A stretch of 18,282 bases of DNA from DASQUP01 sp035641235 (lineage in GTDB: Bacteria; Actinomycetota; CADDZG01; WHSQ01). This document shows positions 1-6,769 of the stretch, in pieces (within the stretch, counting starts at the first letter, position 1; every line of letters begins with the position of its first letter). Below the pieces are notes generated by a model. It saw only the letters and a program-made list of their open reading frames with translations. It was not told the DNA's origin and ran no database searches. Made by a program: the position numbers and the translations under genes. The DNA is taken from the NCBI GenBank assembly GCA_035641235.1, contig DASQUP010000017.1, forward strand, positions 1-18,282, given 5' to 3'.

Positions 1-456
1 GAAAAGCGCCCCCACGGCAAGGACCGCAAGGAAGCCCATCGCCGCGGCGGAGCTTGCCTCCGGCCAGCCGCCGGACCGAAACGCTCGGCCGAGCGAACCG
101 GCCATCTCGGTTGCCATGGCCGCGGCGCCGGGTGATCGAGAAGAGCCCGCGCGCTCCGAGGTCTCGATCGGCGCGGTGTCCGAAGGCGACGCAACTTCGT
201 TCGTCGCGATTGTTTCGGGCGGGGGGCTGGGGACCGGATCTTCGTCGGTTGCGCGTGGGCCTTCGCTCCGCCGGCGGGACGCGACGTCGTCGGCTGCGCT
301 CGCATCGTCCCCTGGTTCGGAGGGTGCCTCGTTCGCCGGCGGCGCGCCGGGAGCGTTCGGCGCGCCGGGCTCGCTCGATCTCAGCGGCCGGCCGCAGCGA
401 GAGCAATAGACCCCCTCGGGATCGGCGACTTCCGCGCCACACGACGGACACCTCAT
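1..456 (-). CDS. Zinc-ribbon membrane-associated protein (3' end beyond window)
   Basis: The minus strand is open from an ATG at 456 to the left edge (152 codons, no stop), so the C-terminus is missing. The N-terminus carries two Cys pairs in the zinc-ribbon form CPSC-x13-CSRC (residues 3-21), which is typical of short zinc-ribbon domains found at the start of many bacterial membrane proteins. A long, Pro/Ala/Ser/acid-rich low-complexity linker of about 100 residues follows. Near the window edge a hydrophobic run (AAAMGFLAVLAVGALF) looks like the first membrane segment. Overall this looks like a cytoplasmic zinc ribbon tethered by a disordered linker to a membrane domain, but the function of that domain cannot be seen. 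The start is supported by a TACCAT box 8 nt upstream. It is divergent from the P1 peptidase. The plus-strand frames over this stretch are Arg-rich and have no family resemblance. Confidence 0.72.
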   Translation of the reverse strand, partial: MRCPSCGAEVADPEGVYCSRCGRPLRSSEPGAPNAPGAPPANEAPSEPGDDASAADDVASRRRSEGPRATDEDPVPSPPPETIATNEVASPSDTAPIETSERAGSSRSPGAAAMATEMAGSLGRAFRSGGWPEASSAAAMGFLAVLAVGALF

Positions 457-464
457 CGAGGGCA

Positions 465-470
465 ATGGTA
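465..470 (-). promoter_or_regulatory. Putative -10 box (TACCAT) of the zinc-ribbon gene
   Basis: TACCAT on the minus strand fits the actinobacterial TANNNT -10 pattern and lies 8 nt before the ATG at 456. Transcription would then begin within about 2 nt of the start codon, giving a leaderless or nearly leaderless mRNA. No Shine-Dalgarno sequence is visible. Confidence 0.4.
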
Positions 471-500
471 AGGAATCGACGGCGGCGGCGCGCCGGCACG

Positions 501-506
501 TAGACT
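501..506 (+). promoter_or_regulatory. Putative -10 box (TAGACT) of the P1 peptidase gene
   Basis: TAGACT fits TANNNT and ends 8 nt before the ATG at 515. This is the same spacing as for the divergent zinc-ribbon gene. There is no Shine-Dalgarno sequence, so a near-leaderless transcript is likely. Confidence 0.4.
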
Positions 507-514
507 GCGGCGTC

Positions 515-1408
515 ATGACCGCGAGCCTCGGCTTCGGCTTCAAGGTTGGCCATTGGACTCACCCCACGACAGAAACCGGGTGCACGGTGGTCCTACCGCC
601 GCCCGGGAACACGGCCTCGTGCGACATCAGGGGCGCATCTCCCGGATCCCGCGAGCTCGTCCAACTCCACCCCGACAGGCGTCTGACCGAGATTCACGGC
701 GTGTTGCTCACCGGAGGAAGTGCGTTCGGCCTGGCAGCCGCGCACGGGGTGATGGAGTGGCTCGCCGAACGAGACGTCGGATACAAGACGCCCGTGGCGA
801 CGATTCCCATCGTGCCCGCCGCCGTCGTGTTCGATCTATCGGTGGCCTCGCCGGAGTCGCGGCCCGGGCCGAACGAAGGGCGTTCGGCGTGCGATGCAGC
901 GACCGGCGACGACGTTGTGACCGGTCGAGTGGGTGCCGGAGCCGGGGCGACGGTCGGAAAGTGGGCCGGCCTCGAGTACCTCGCTCCCGGCGGCTTGGGG
1001 ATCGGTCGCGCGGAACAAGACGAGTACTCCGTCTCGGCGATAGCAGTCGTGAATGCCGTCGGAGACGTTCTTGCCGACGACGGTTCGGTGATTGCAGGAA
1101 GTAGTTCGCCCACACCACGTTGGGTCATTCGCCCGCGCGATGAGCGCCGTCTGCCGACCAACACAGTTCTTGCGCTCGTGGCAACCGATGCTCCCTTAGG
1201 GAAGCGTGAGATGCGGTGGCTTGCGTCGCGCGGCTCGGACGGAGTTACGCGAACGATCAGGCCCGCGCACACCCCCTACGACGGCGACATCACCTTTGCG
1301 ATCACGGCTCCCCGCGAAGGAGGGTCGCCGCCGGACCTCGATATCTTGGGTCCGCTTGCGAGTGATGCCGTCGCGGCGGCCGTTCGCGCCGCGGTCCTTC
1401 GGGCGTGA
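515..1408 (+). CDS. P1 family peptidase / autoproteolytic Ntn-type hydrolase (DmpA/NylC-like)
   Basis: 297 aa. The family (MEROPS S58; DmpA aminopeptidase, NylC nylon-oligomer hydrolase) is made as a precursor and cleaves itself to expose a catalytic N-terminal Thr or Ser. Visible hallmarks are a Gly-rich N-terminal region with LLTGGSAFGLAAAHGVM (about 64-80), which forms the substrate/oxyanion wall, AGAGATVGKWAG (141-152), and the processing site PTN-TVLALVATDAPL. Cleavage is predicted between N216 and T217, giving alpha (about 216 aa) and beta (about 81 aa) chains. The downstream YDGDITFAIT (255-264) carries the Asp pair D256/D258 expected near the active site. It lacks a signal peptide and is probably cytoplasmic. 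Its substrate cannot be predicted; family members act on small peptides, beta-amino acid peptides or cyclic/linear amides. It ends 3 bp from the convergent dehydrogenase gene. Confidence 0.9.
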   Translation: MTASLGFGFKVGHWTHPTTETGCTVVLPPPGNTASCDIRGASPGSRELVQLHPDRRLTEIHGVLLTGGSAFGLAAAHGVMEWLAERDVGYKTPVATIPIVPAAVVFDLSVASPESRPGPNEGRSACDAATGDDVVTGRVGAGAGATVGKWAGLEYLAPGGLGIGRAEQDEYSVSAIAVVNAVGDVLADDGSVIAGSSSPTPRWVIRPRDERRLPTNTVLALVATDAPLGKREMRWLASRGSDGVTRTIRPAHTPYDGDITFAITAPREGGSPPDLDILGPLASDAVAAAVRAAVLRA

Positions 1409-1411
1409 CGC

Positions 1412-2437
1412 TCACATCTCGACGACGATCTTCCCGAAACGCTCGCCGGAGTCCATGTACCGAAGGGCATCTGCACCTTCCGCGAGCGAGAACGTCCGAT
1501 CAATGATCGGACGAAGGCGCGCACCGGCGACCATCCGGAGCATGTCCGCGACGTCGGTTACAGACCCCATCGTGGATCCGATGATCTCGAGCTGATTCCA
1601 GAACACGCGCTGCCATCCGACTTCGGAGTGTGTTCCGGCAGTCGCGCCGGCGACGACGAGACGGCCGCCTTTGCGAAGGGCTCGAAGCAAGGAGTCGACG
1701 GCCGGACCGGCGGCGGAATCCACAACCATGTCCACACCTCTCTTGCCGGTGAGATTGCGCACCTGTTTTCCGACATCCTCCTCCGTGTAGTCGATGCCTT
1801 CGTCGGCTCCCATTTCGAGCGCCCGATCGAGTTTGCTCCGGGAGGAGGAGGTAACGAAGATTCGGCCCGCGGTTGGACGTGCCAGTTGAAAGAGAGACAA
1901 CGCGAGCCCCCCTCCGATGCCGGTTATGAGCACCCACTCTCCCGGCTGCATGCGTCCGCGCGTGAACAGCATTCGATAGGCGGTGATGAATGTGGTCCCC
2001 AGCGCAGCCGCTTCGGCGAAACTCAGGTGCTTCGGGAACGGGAACACGTTGCCGGCGGGCACGGCGATCCTCTCGGCCAGCGTCCCGGGGATATGTTCGC
2101 CCAGCATCGTGAAGCGAGTGCAGAGAGACTGCTCTCCGGCCCGGCAGAACTCGCACGCACCGCACGACATCGCCGGATTGATGATGACGCTGGTTCCGGG
2201 TTTGAGGCCCTTCACACCCTCACCCACCGACTCGATCTCGCCTGCACCATCGGCGCCGAGCACGTGCGGGAACCTGTGCTCGACCGGCAGAACACCAGAC
2301 GCGGTCCAGAGATCGAGCCGGTTCAACGCCGCCGCCCTGATGTTGACCAGAACCTCTCCCGGTCCGGGTTCGGGGTCGGCTACATCCGTCAGCGCGACCG
2401 CATCGAGGTTGTACTCGGTGATGGCGATTGCCTTCAT
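1412..2437 (-). CDS. Zinc-binding alcohol dehydrogenase / quinone oxidoreductase family protein (MDR)
   Basis: 341 aa from the ATG at 2437, chosen because a strong GGGAGG Shine-Dalgarno lies just upstream and the protein then begins MKAIAITEYN, as family members do. An upstream in-frame extension to 2524 exists but lacks such support. The medium-chain dehydrogenase fold is clear: a GroES-like N-terminal domain, a structural zinc lobe C92-x2-C95-x2-C98-x7-C106, and a Rossmann nucleotide site GIGGGLA (173-179). The usual catalytic-zinc ligands are missing: the first Cys is replaced in ALNRLDLW (37-44), and the GHE motif reads GADG (61-64). It may therefore work as an NAD(P)H-dependent enone/quinone reductase rather than a classical zinc alcohol dehydrogenase. 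The substrate is unknown. The 3' end abuts the peptidase gene (3 bp, convergent), and the 5' side is divergent from two small genes. Confidence 0.9.
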   Translation of the reverse strand: MKAIAITEYNLDAVALTDVADPEPGPGEVLVNIRAAALNRLDLWTASGVLPVEHRFPHVLGADGAGEIESVGEGVKGLKPGTSVIINPAMSCGACEFCRAGEQSLCTRFTMLGEHIPGTLAERIAVPAGNVFPFPKHLSFAEAAALGTTFITAYRMLFTRGRMQPGEWVLITGIGGGLALSLFQLARPTAGRIFVTSSSRSKLDRALEMGADEGIDYTEEDVGKQVRNLTGKRGVDMVVDSAAGPAVDSLLRALRKGGRLVVAGATAGTHSEVGWQRVFWNQLEIIGSTMGSVTDVADMLRMVAGARLRPIIDRTFSLAEGADALRYMDSGERFGKIVVEM

Positions 2438-2580
2438 GTGCTCCCTCCCTGACCGGCGCAGGCGGGGGGCGCGGGTGGCGCCTTTCACCGCCCCTTTGGT
2501 TTCGCTATGGGCCGTTTCTGTCACACCTACTTTCTACACTCACCTCACCGCGTTCCCATGGGCCCGAAAGGATGGGTCGC

Positions 2581-2751
2581 ATGGCCACTAAACGATCGGG
2601 CAAGCGCGGGGCGAAAAGTCCCCGCTGTCACACGTGCGGCAAGGTCATACGTGTCCCGAAGGGATGGACGGCGGGGTCTGCGTCCCGGCGCCACTACTGG
2701 CGTGAACACCGCGACGTGATGCAGCCGGGCACCAAGAAGGAGACGTCGTGA
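2581..2751 (+). CDS. Small Cys2His2-like putative zinc-binding protein
   Basis: 56 aa, very basic. ATG 2581 is preferred: AAAGGA sits about 8 nt upstream, whereas an in-frame ATG at 2572 would overlap that Shine-Dalgarno. The sequence holds C16-x2-C19 followed 18 residues later by H38-x4-H43, with many Arg/Lys around it (RRHYWREHRDV). This could form a small zinc finger, though the C-to-H spacing is longer than the classical C2H2 spacing of about 12. Nucleic-acid binding is plausible from charge and layout, but this is inference and I do not recognise a named family. It overlaps the next small gene by 3 nt (GTG start inside the TGA stop region), implying translational coupling. It is divergent from the dehydrogenase. 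Confidence 0.65.
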   Translation: MATKRSGKRGAKSPRCHTCGKVIRVPKGWTAGSASRRHYWREHRDVMQPGTKKETS

Positions 2752-2966
2752 CGATCGGTCACTCCAATGGTGATGGCCCGCACGAGACCGGGCAGTGCGA
2801 CTGCTCCGGCGCGCCGGACCTCGGTGACTTCGTGATCGTGCTGCTGGCCGGGACATTGGCGGCGCTCCGGGATCGGCTGCAAAGCGACGGCTTCGCAACG
2901 GCCGCCGACCTGGTCGCCGATCTTGCAGAGCTCACAGATGACTACGTAGCCCAGCGCGCCCGCTAG
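2748..2966 (+). CDS. Small hypothetical protein coupled to the Cys2His2-like protein
   Basis: 72 aa with a GTG start at 2748 that overlaps the upstream stop codon. A strong AAGGAG Shine-Dalgarno lies inside the upstream gene about 5 nt before it. The N-terminal 20 residues contain His5, His12 and a CDC motif (C17, C19), which could bind metal. The rest (about 24-70) is predicted to be two amphipathic alpha helices (DFVIVLLAGTLAALRDRLQ and TAADLVADLAELTDDYVA), a layout suited to a small helical bundle or a protein-protein contact. It is acidic where its partner is basic, so the two products might form a complex; this is inference. I do not recognise the family. Confidence 0.6.
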   Translation: MTIGHSNGDGPHETGQCDCSGAPDLGDFVIVLLAGTLAALRDRLQSDGFATAADLVADLAELTDDYVAQRAR

Positions 2967-3222
2967 TCCGGAGGTACCGGCGACCGAGTTGCGGTCGTAC
3001 CTGGGTGCCGCGCTGAGTCGGGTGGGCGCGGGCGCAGCGCGCCGTGGAGCCGGCGCGGGGTCGCGGGGTGCGCCGGACGCCGATCGCGTGGCGCGCCGGG
3101 GCGGGCTCGTCGGGCTTGCGGGGCTCGTCGGGCTCACTTTGCACGGTGCGCGCCGGACTGGATGGGTCGCGCCCTTGGTTGATCCGTGGCCTTGGTGCTG
3201 CGCTGCGGTGGGTGGGGCGGCG
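2967..3222. other. GC-rich intergenic region with tandem repeat and motif variants
   Basis: 256 bp separate the small-gene pair from the 3' end of the protease gene. I see no convincing gene. The stretch contains GGGCTCGTCGGGCT twice (3103-3116 and 3121-3134, an 18-bp period), one GGCGCGCC palindrome at 3090, and several imperfect relatives (GCGCGCCGTG twice, GTGCGCGCCGG). Both strands stay open but give Arg/Gly/Pro-rich nonsense typical of very GC-rich DNA. Confidence 0.5.
3103..3134. repeat. Two-copy 14-bp direct repeat (18-bp period)
   Basis: GGGCTCGTCGGGCT occurs at 3103-3116 and again at 3121-3134, separated by TGCG. It is an exact duplication lying between genes. It may be a small slippage product. 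Confidence 0.7.
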
Positions 3223-4695
3223 CTAGCGCGCCGTGCGGACCGGAGACTTCGCTGCCGAGCAGAGGTTCAGGTCGTCGACCTTTCGCTTGGGAGAAACGGC
3301 ACGGTAACGACCTCGTTTGTTGGGAACCTTGGCCCGGTAGCGTCCGAAATCGTTCGTGTAGACCTTCGCGAGGTTCCTCCACCCTCCTCCGGCGCGCCGC
3401 TGCACTTTGATAGGTGCGTTGCGTGTGCACGGTTTGTAGCCTTCAACTGCTGTCATGGTCCCCTTCGCTACGAGTTTGCGGACCAAAGTGAGGCCCACGG
3501 TGACCTTGTGGGTCGTCGGCTCGTCCGGAGTAGGAGGAGGTGTAGGAGTTGGATCCGGAGTCGGCGTCGGCGTTGGATCCGGCGTCGGCGACGGGCTCGG
3601 CGAAGGGGTCGGAGTGCCCGGGCTCGGCGATGGTTCGGGCGTCACAGATGCCCCGCGTACCGCGTTGTAAAGAGTTTCGGCAGCATCTCCGAAATATGGC
3701 CCGTACATCACTTCGTTTTGGCCGATGATCTTGTAGCTGTTCACCGAGTTGACGAGAGAATCCTGGATCACCCAGCCTCCCCCGCTCGATCCGCCGGTCA
3801 TATCGCAGCCGATGCCGATCGGTTGCGGGCCGGAACCGGGAACGAATCTATCGCTCGTCCCGTAGTTCGCATCACACACGTACAACTTGGACCCGTCGAA
3901 TGGTGCACCCGCCGGATACCCGAAGGACCTGAAAAACTGCATCGGACTCTGGTTCCACGCGATACCACGGCCTCCGACGACATCGACGAGAAGATGACCC
4001 GAGGAATTGGGGCGGACGATTGCGCCACCGATGTCGTAGCGGAGATTCTCTTGTGTCAGCCACCCTGTGGTCGTGTGCAAGCTATCCGCAGACCACACGC
4101 CGTAGGGTGCAACGCCGTTGCGGTATGCAGGAGCGAAGGCCCAGTTGGTTGCCCACGGGCCACCCGCTCCGTCGTTGACACAATGGCCCGCAGTGATGAC
4201 CGCGCTCTTGTTCTCACTCGCGACGGCGGTGGCGGAGCAAACGTAGTTCCCCGCACCCATCTTGAAGAAGACTTTCCCCGAGGCCGAATAGGGATAGGGC
4301 TGTGGGTCCGTGATCTCATAACGCGAGTACGGGTAGGGACCGCTCGATGTGCGCCCGGGCTTCGTTGCCGTTGCGCCCGTGATGCCGGCGCCTGATGTCG
4401 GAGCCACTTCCGATACCCGTCCCGGGGATCCATCGGGCTCGGCTCCGGCAGCTGCCTGAGCGTGACGCCTGGAGTCGACCACGATGTCGAGCGGCTTTGC
4501 ATTGCGCATCCGCTCCTTCGTCCAGTAGCGGGCGATGGCCGCTCTCGAGCCGCTTGCAGCGCGTCCCACGATCCGCTGGGGCTGGGCCTTCTGTGCCGGC
4601 GTTTCGGCGAAGGTTGGAATGCTGAAACTGATCAGAGCGACCGCTGCCGCGAGCAGGCAAACTGCGGCGCGCCGGGACGAAAATCTGACAGACAT
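3223..4695 (-). CDS. Secreted trypsin-like serine protease with Pro/Thr linker and C-terminal beta domain
   Basis: 490 aa. A Sec signal peptide is clear: MSVRFSSRR, a hydrophobic core, then cleavage probably after TFA (residue 30). A propeptide-like segment (31-130) precedes a chymotrypsin-fold domain with H171 in ITAGHC, D221 in RYDIGGAIV and S304 in GGSSGGGW as the likely catalytic triad. C153/C172 and C274/C297 could form disulfides. Residues about 352-390 are an almost pure Pro/Thr/Ser/Asp linker. The C-terminal domain of about 100 residues is basic, contains C423 and C479, and has the pattern of short beta-sandwich modules seen on actinobacterial surface proteins (IKVQRRAGGGWRNL, FGRYRAKVPNKRGRYRAV). 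The start has AGGT 5 nt upstream. It is probably an extracellular enzyme held to polymer or cell wall by its tail; the substrate is unknown. Confidence 0.92.
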   Translation of the reverse strand: MSVRFSSRRAAVCLLAAAVALISFSIPTFAETPAQKAQPQRIVGRAASGSRAAIARYWTKERMRNAKPLDIVVDSRRHAQAAAGAEPDGSPGRVSEVAPTSGAGITGATATKPGRTSSGPYPYSRYEITDPQPYPYSASGKVFFKMGAGNYVCSATAVASENKSAVITAGHCVNDGAGGPWATNWAFAPAYRNGVAPYGVWSADSLHTTTGWLTQENLRYDIGGAIVRPNSSGHLLVDVVGGRGIAWNQSPMQFFRSFGYPAGAPFDGSKLYVCDANYGTSDRFVPGSGPQPIGIGCDMTGGSSGGGWVIQDSLVNSVNSYKIIGQNEVMYGPYFGDAAETLYNAVRGASVTPEPSPSPGTPTPSPSPSPTPDPTPTPTPDPTPTPPPTPDEPTTHKVTVGLTLVRKLVAKGTMTAVEGYKPCTRNAPIKVQRRAGGGWRNLAKVYTNDFGRYRAKVPNKRGRYRAVSPKRKVDDLNLCSAAKSPVRTAR

Positions 4696-4728
4696 AATTA
4701 CCTGCTTAGTCGGCTCGCAAGGCGCTCA

Positions 4729-4734
4729 CCTATA
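4729..4734 (-). promoter_or_regulatory. Possible -10 box (TATAGG) of the protease gene
   Basis: TATAGG on the minus strand lies 33 nt before the protease ATG. It would leave a short leader holding the AGGT ribosome-binding site. No convincing -35 element is seen, so the call is weak. The rest of the 208-bp gap between the protease and rmuC holds nothing else I can name. Confidence 0.25.
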
Positions 4735-4903
4735 GGAAAAGGGCCAATTCGAACTACTGGGGGCCAGTGACGCGCCGGCGGGCCCTCGCTCCAATACGTT
4801 CTTTGGGCGATTCCCCTGCCATACGCGGTGGATTGCCAAAAAGAGAGATCGATCGCTGCGGCTAACCAGAGCAAGCTCAGCTCCGGCCCTCTCTCCCCAC
4901 GGC

Positions 4904-5974
4904 CTACTCCCCCACGGCCTCCAAGTCCCCCACCGCCTCGATGGCTTCCAGGGGCGGCGCCGGATTCTCGTCCTCGAACTCAACCACCCGGTCGAGTTTG
5001 TCCCGGAACCGCTCCAGCCTTCGGTAGCCCTCCTCGTATTTCGCCCGCGCGTTGCCGATGTGGCGGCCCAGGACCTCGTATTCGCCCGCGAAACGATCAA
5101 TGTCGCCCTGCAGGCGGCCGCAGTACTCGAGCACCTCCTTCGCAGTCGATTCGATCCGCAGACATTTCAGACCGAAGAGCACCGTCTGCAGGTAGCCGTA
5201 CAGGGTGAGTGGCGACATGGGCACCACCCGGCGATCGATTGCCGTCTCGAACAGGGACGCGCCGCGGTGCGACAGATTGAGGACCTCCCCGTAGACACCC
5301 TCGGCCGGGACATACATCACCGCAAAGTCGAATGTCTCCTCGTCCGGAATGATGTACCGCGTCGAGATGTCGCGGATGTGGCCGTACACATCCGATGCGA
5401 ACGCTTTCTGGGCGGCGCTCCTCTCGATGTCGTCGGGCGAGTCGCACATGCGTCGGTAATTCGACAGTGGGAACTTCGAGTCGATGCAGACAAGCTTCCC
5501 CCCGGCGCGCACAACGGCATCGACGATCGTTCCGGTCGTAAAACGATGCTGCAACACGAAGGCCTGTGGAGGAAGAACCTGGCGCAGCAGTTCCTCCAGC
5601 ATCGCCTCACCGATGCCGCCGCGCGCTTTTGGCGGCCTCAGCAGGTCCTGCAGCGAGGAGAACTCGCGCGCCTGCTCGGCAACTGCAGCGGTTGCCTCCT
5701 CGACCTTCCCGAGCGTCGAGAAGATGTCCTGCACCATCCTGTTCCCGTCAACCTGGGTCTGCATCATCCGCGAGTCGATGCCTTCGAGGCGCTGGGTCAC
5801 GACGGTGGTGGTGCTCGACAGCGCCCGGGACAGCACGCGCACCTCCTCCCGAAGGGAGGCGAAGTAATCTCGGTCCACGTCCGATGACGGACGCACCGAA
5901 AGCCGGCCGCGCCCCGCGAGGAACGCGATGGCACCGAGGGCGGCTACGAGCAGCGCTACCAGGACGTTTTCCAT
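4904..5974 (-). CDS. rmuC: DNA recombination protein RmuC homologue
   Basis: 356 aa. Residues 3-20 form one membrane-spanning or anchoring helix (VLVALLVAALGAIAFLAG). A coiled-coil-prone stretch follows (35-110), then the RmuC core from about 110, starting SLQDLLRPPKARGGIGEAML. The core contains VDAVVRAGGKLVCIDSKFPL (151-170), where D152, D165 and K167 fit the PD-(D/E)xK-like nuclease motif proposed for RmuC. In E. coli RmuC limits recombination between inverted repeats, but its biochemical role is poorly defined. ATG 5974 is preferred over an upstream TTG at 6004, because it places the membrane helix at the N-terminus and has a TATCGT box 7 nt upstream. It has its own promoter and is not part of the nurA-sbcC operon, although the functions are related. 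Confidence 0.92.
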   Translation of the reverse strand: MENVLVALLVAALGAIAFLAGRGRLSVRPSSDVDRDYFASLREEVRVLSRALSSTTTVVTQRLEGIDSRMMQTQVDGNRMVQDIFSTLGKVEEATAAVAEQAREFSSLQDLLRPPKARGGIGEAMLEELLRQVLPPQAFVLQHRFTTGTIVDAVVRAGGKLVCIDSKFPLSNYRRMCDSPDDIERSAAQKAFASDVYGHIRDISTRYIIPDEETFDFAVMYVPAEGVYGEVLNLSHRGASLFETAIDRRVVPMSPLTLYGYLQTVLFGLKCLRIESTAKEVLEYCGRLQGDIDRFAGEYEVLGRHIGNARAKYEEGYRRLERFRDKLDRVVEFEDENPAPPLEAIEAVGDLEAVGE

Positions 5975-5981
5975 GTCACCG

Positions 5982-5987
5982 ACGATA
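5982..5987 (-). promoter_or_regulatory. Putative -10 box (TATCGT) of rmuC
   Basis: TATCGT fits TANNNT and lies 7 nt before the rmuC ATG at 5974, so the transcript would start about 1 nt before or at the start codon. There is no -35 hexamer at the usual spacing. Confidence 0.4.
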
Positions 5988-6041
5988 AAGAGAGGGTGTG
6001 ACAAGTTTTAGGATTTGGCCCCCCACCTGGTTCTTTGGCGT

Positions 6042-6066
6042 AAAAGTTGCGCCTGGCGCTACTTTT
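6042..6066 (-). terminator. Near-perfect inverted repeat; intrinsic terminator after pcm
   Basis: The arms AAAAGTTGCGCC (6042-6053) and GGCGCTACTTTT (6055-6066) pair over 12 positions with one mismatch around a central T. On the minus strand the GC stem is followed by CTTTT, just past the pcm stop codon at 6099 and before rmuC. The symmetry (A-tract, GC stem, T-tract) would let it work on both strands, but only the minus strand has genes here. Confidence 0.65.
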
Positions 6067-6098
6067 CGACCACAGACCCCGCTCTTCGACCAGACCCG

Positions 6099-6731
6099 CT
6101 ACGGTTCGGCCGGCCGGCGCACCAGCGGAACGAAACGCGCCGGAGTCACTAGGCGGCCCCGCTCCAGGCGCCCCTCCCGTTTGACGAACAAATAGACGTT
6201 GTCACCAGTCGGCTCTCGAACCGGAATGACCAGGCGTCCACCTTCCGCCAGCTGCTCAACCAATGCGTCCGGCACTTCGTCCGCGGCCGCCGAAACGATG
6301 GTCACGTTGTACGGCGCGCCGGGCTCGTAACCGGCCCACCCATCTCCAACGACGACCTGGGCGTTCGGAACACCGGCGCGTTCCAGGTTTTCAGTCGCAG
6401 CCTGCGCGAGCGACGGCCACAGCTCGATGCCGATGACGCTCTTAGCCAACTGCGACAACAACGCAGTCTGAAAGCCGTACCCGGCGCCCACCTCGAGAGC
6501 GTTGTCGTCCGGCCCCGGCGCCGTGACGTCGATCATTCGAGCGATGAGGGAGGGTTGGCTCGTCGTCTGATCCTCGGGAATCCCGACCGGACGGTCCCTG
6601 TAGGCATCGAAGCGATACCGCTCGGGCACGAAGTTCGCCCTGTCGATGGTCCTAAATGCCTCGAGGATCCGCTTGTCTTGAACGCCCTCCCGCTCGACAA
6701 GCCGGGCGAGCCCTTCTTGCGTTCGCGGCAT
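6099..6731 (-). CDS. pcm: Protein-L-isoaspartate O-methyltransferase family protein
   Basis: 210 aa, the usual length for the family. The enzyme transfers a methyl group from S-adenosylmethionine to L-isoaspartyl residues, starting repair of damaged proteins in the cytoplasm. The characteristic N-terminal region is present (TIDRANFVPERYRFDAYRDR, 28-47), followed by the PCMT signature QTTSQPSLIARM (55-66) and SAM motif I LEVGAGYGFQTALL (79-92). The acidic residue E103 in VIGIEL is expected to bind the ribose. The C-terminal part (GGRLVIPV and after) also fits. The ATG at 6731 has AGGACGGGG upstream as a loose ribosome-binding site. The gene is divergent from the acyltransferase (38 bp between starts) and is followed by a terminator. 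Confidence 0.93.
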   Translation of the reverse strand: MPRTQEGLARLVEREGVQDKRILEAFRTIDRANFVPERYRFDAYRDRPVGIPEDQTTSQPSLIARMIDVTAPGPDDNALEVGAGYGFQTALLSQLAKSVIGIELWPSLAQAATENLERAGVPNAQVVVGDGWAGYEPGAPYNVTIVSAAADEVPDALVEQLAEGGRLVIPVREPTGDNVYLFVKREGRLERGRLVTPARFVPLVRRPAEP

Positions 6732-6753
6732 ATGAATCGCCCCGTCCTGGCGC

Positions 6754-6759
6754 TACGAT
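6754..6759 (+). promoter_or_regulatory. Possible -10 box (TACGAT) of the acyltransferase gene
   Basis: TACGAT fits TANNNT and ends 10 nt before the ATG at 6770, giving a predicted leader of only about 4 nt. This gap is a little longer than at the other genes. No Shine-Dalgarno sequence is visible. Confidence 0.3.
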
Positions 6760-6769
6760 TTCAACAAGT

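Noticed and set aside
54..503. Plus-strand frames near the left edge
   Set aside because: Their translations are Arg/Ser-rich low complexity, while the minus strand encodes a zinc ribbon with a proper start and promoter box.
2989..4395. Long plus-strand open frame (468 codons) over the protease gene
   Set aside because: It lies antisense to a protein with signal peptide, catalytic triad and linker. Its translation is Arg/Gly-rich with no recognisable domain, as usual for the opposite strand of GC-rich genes.
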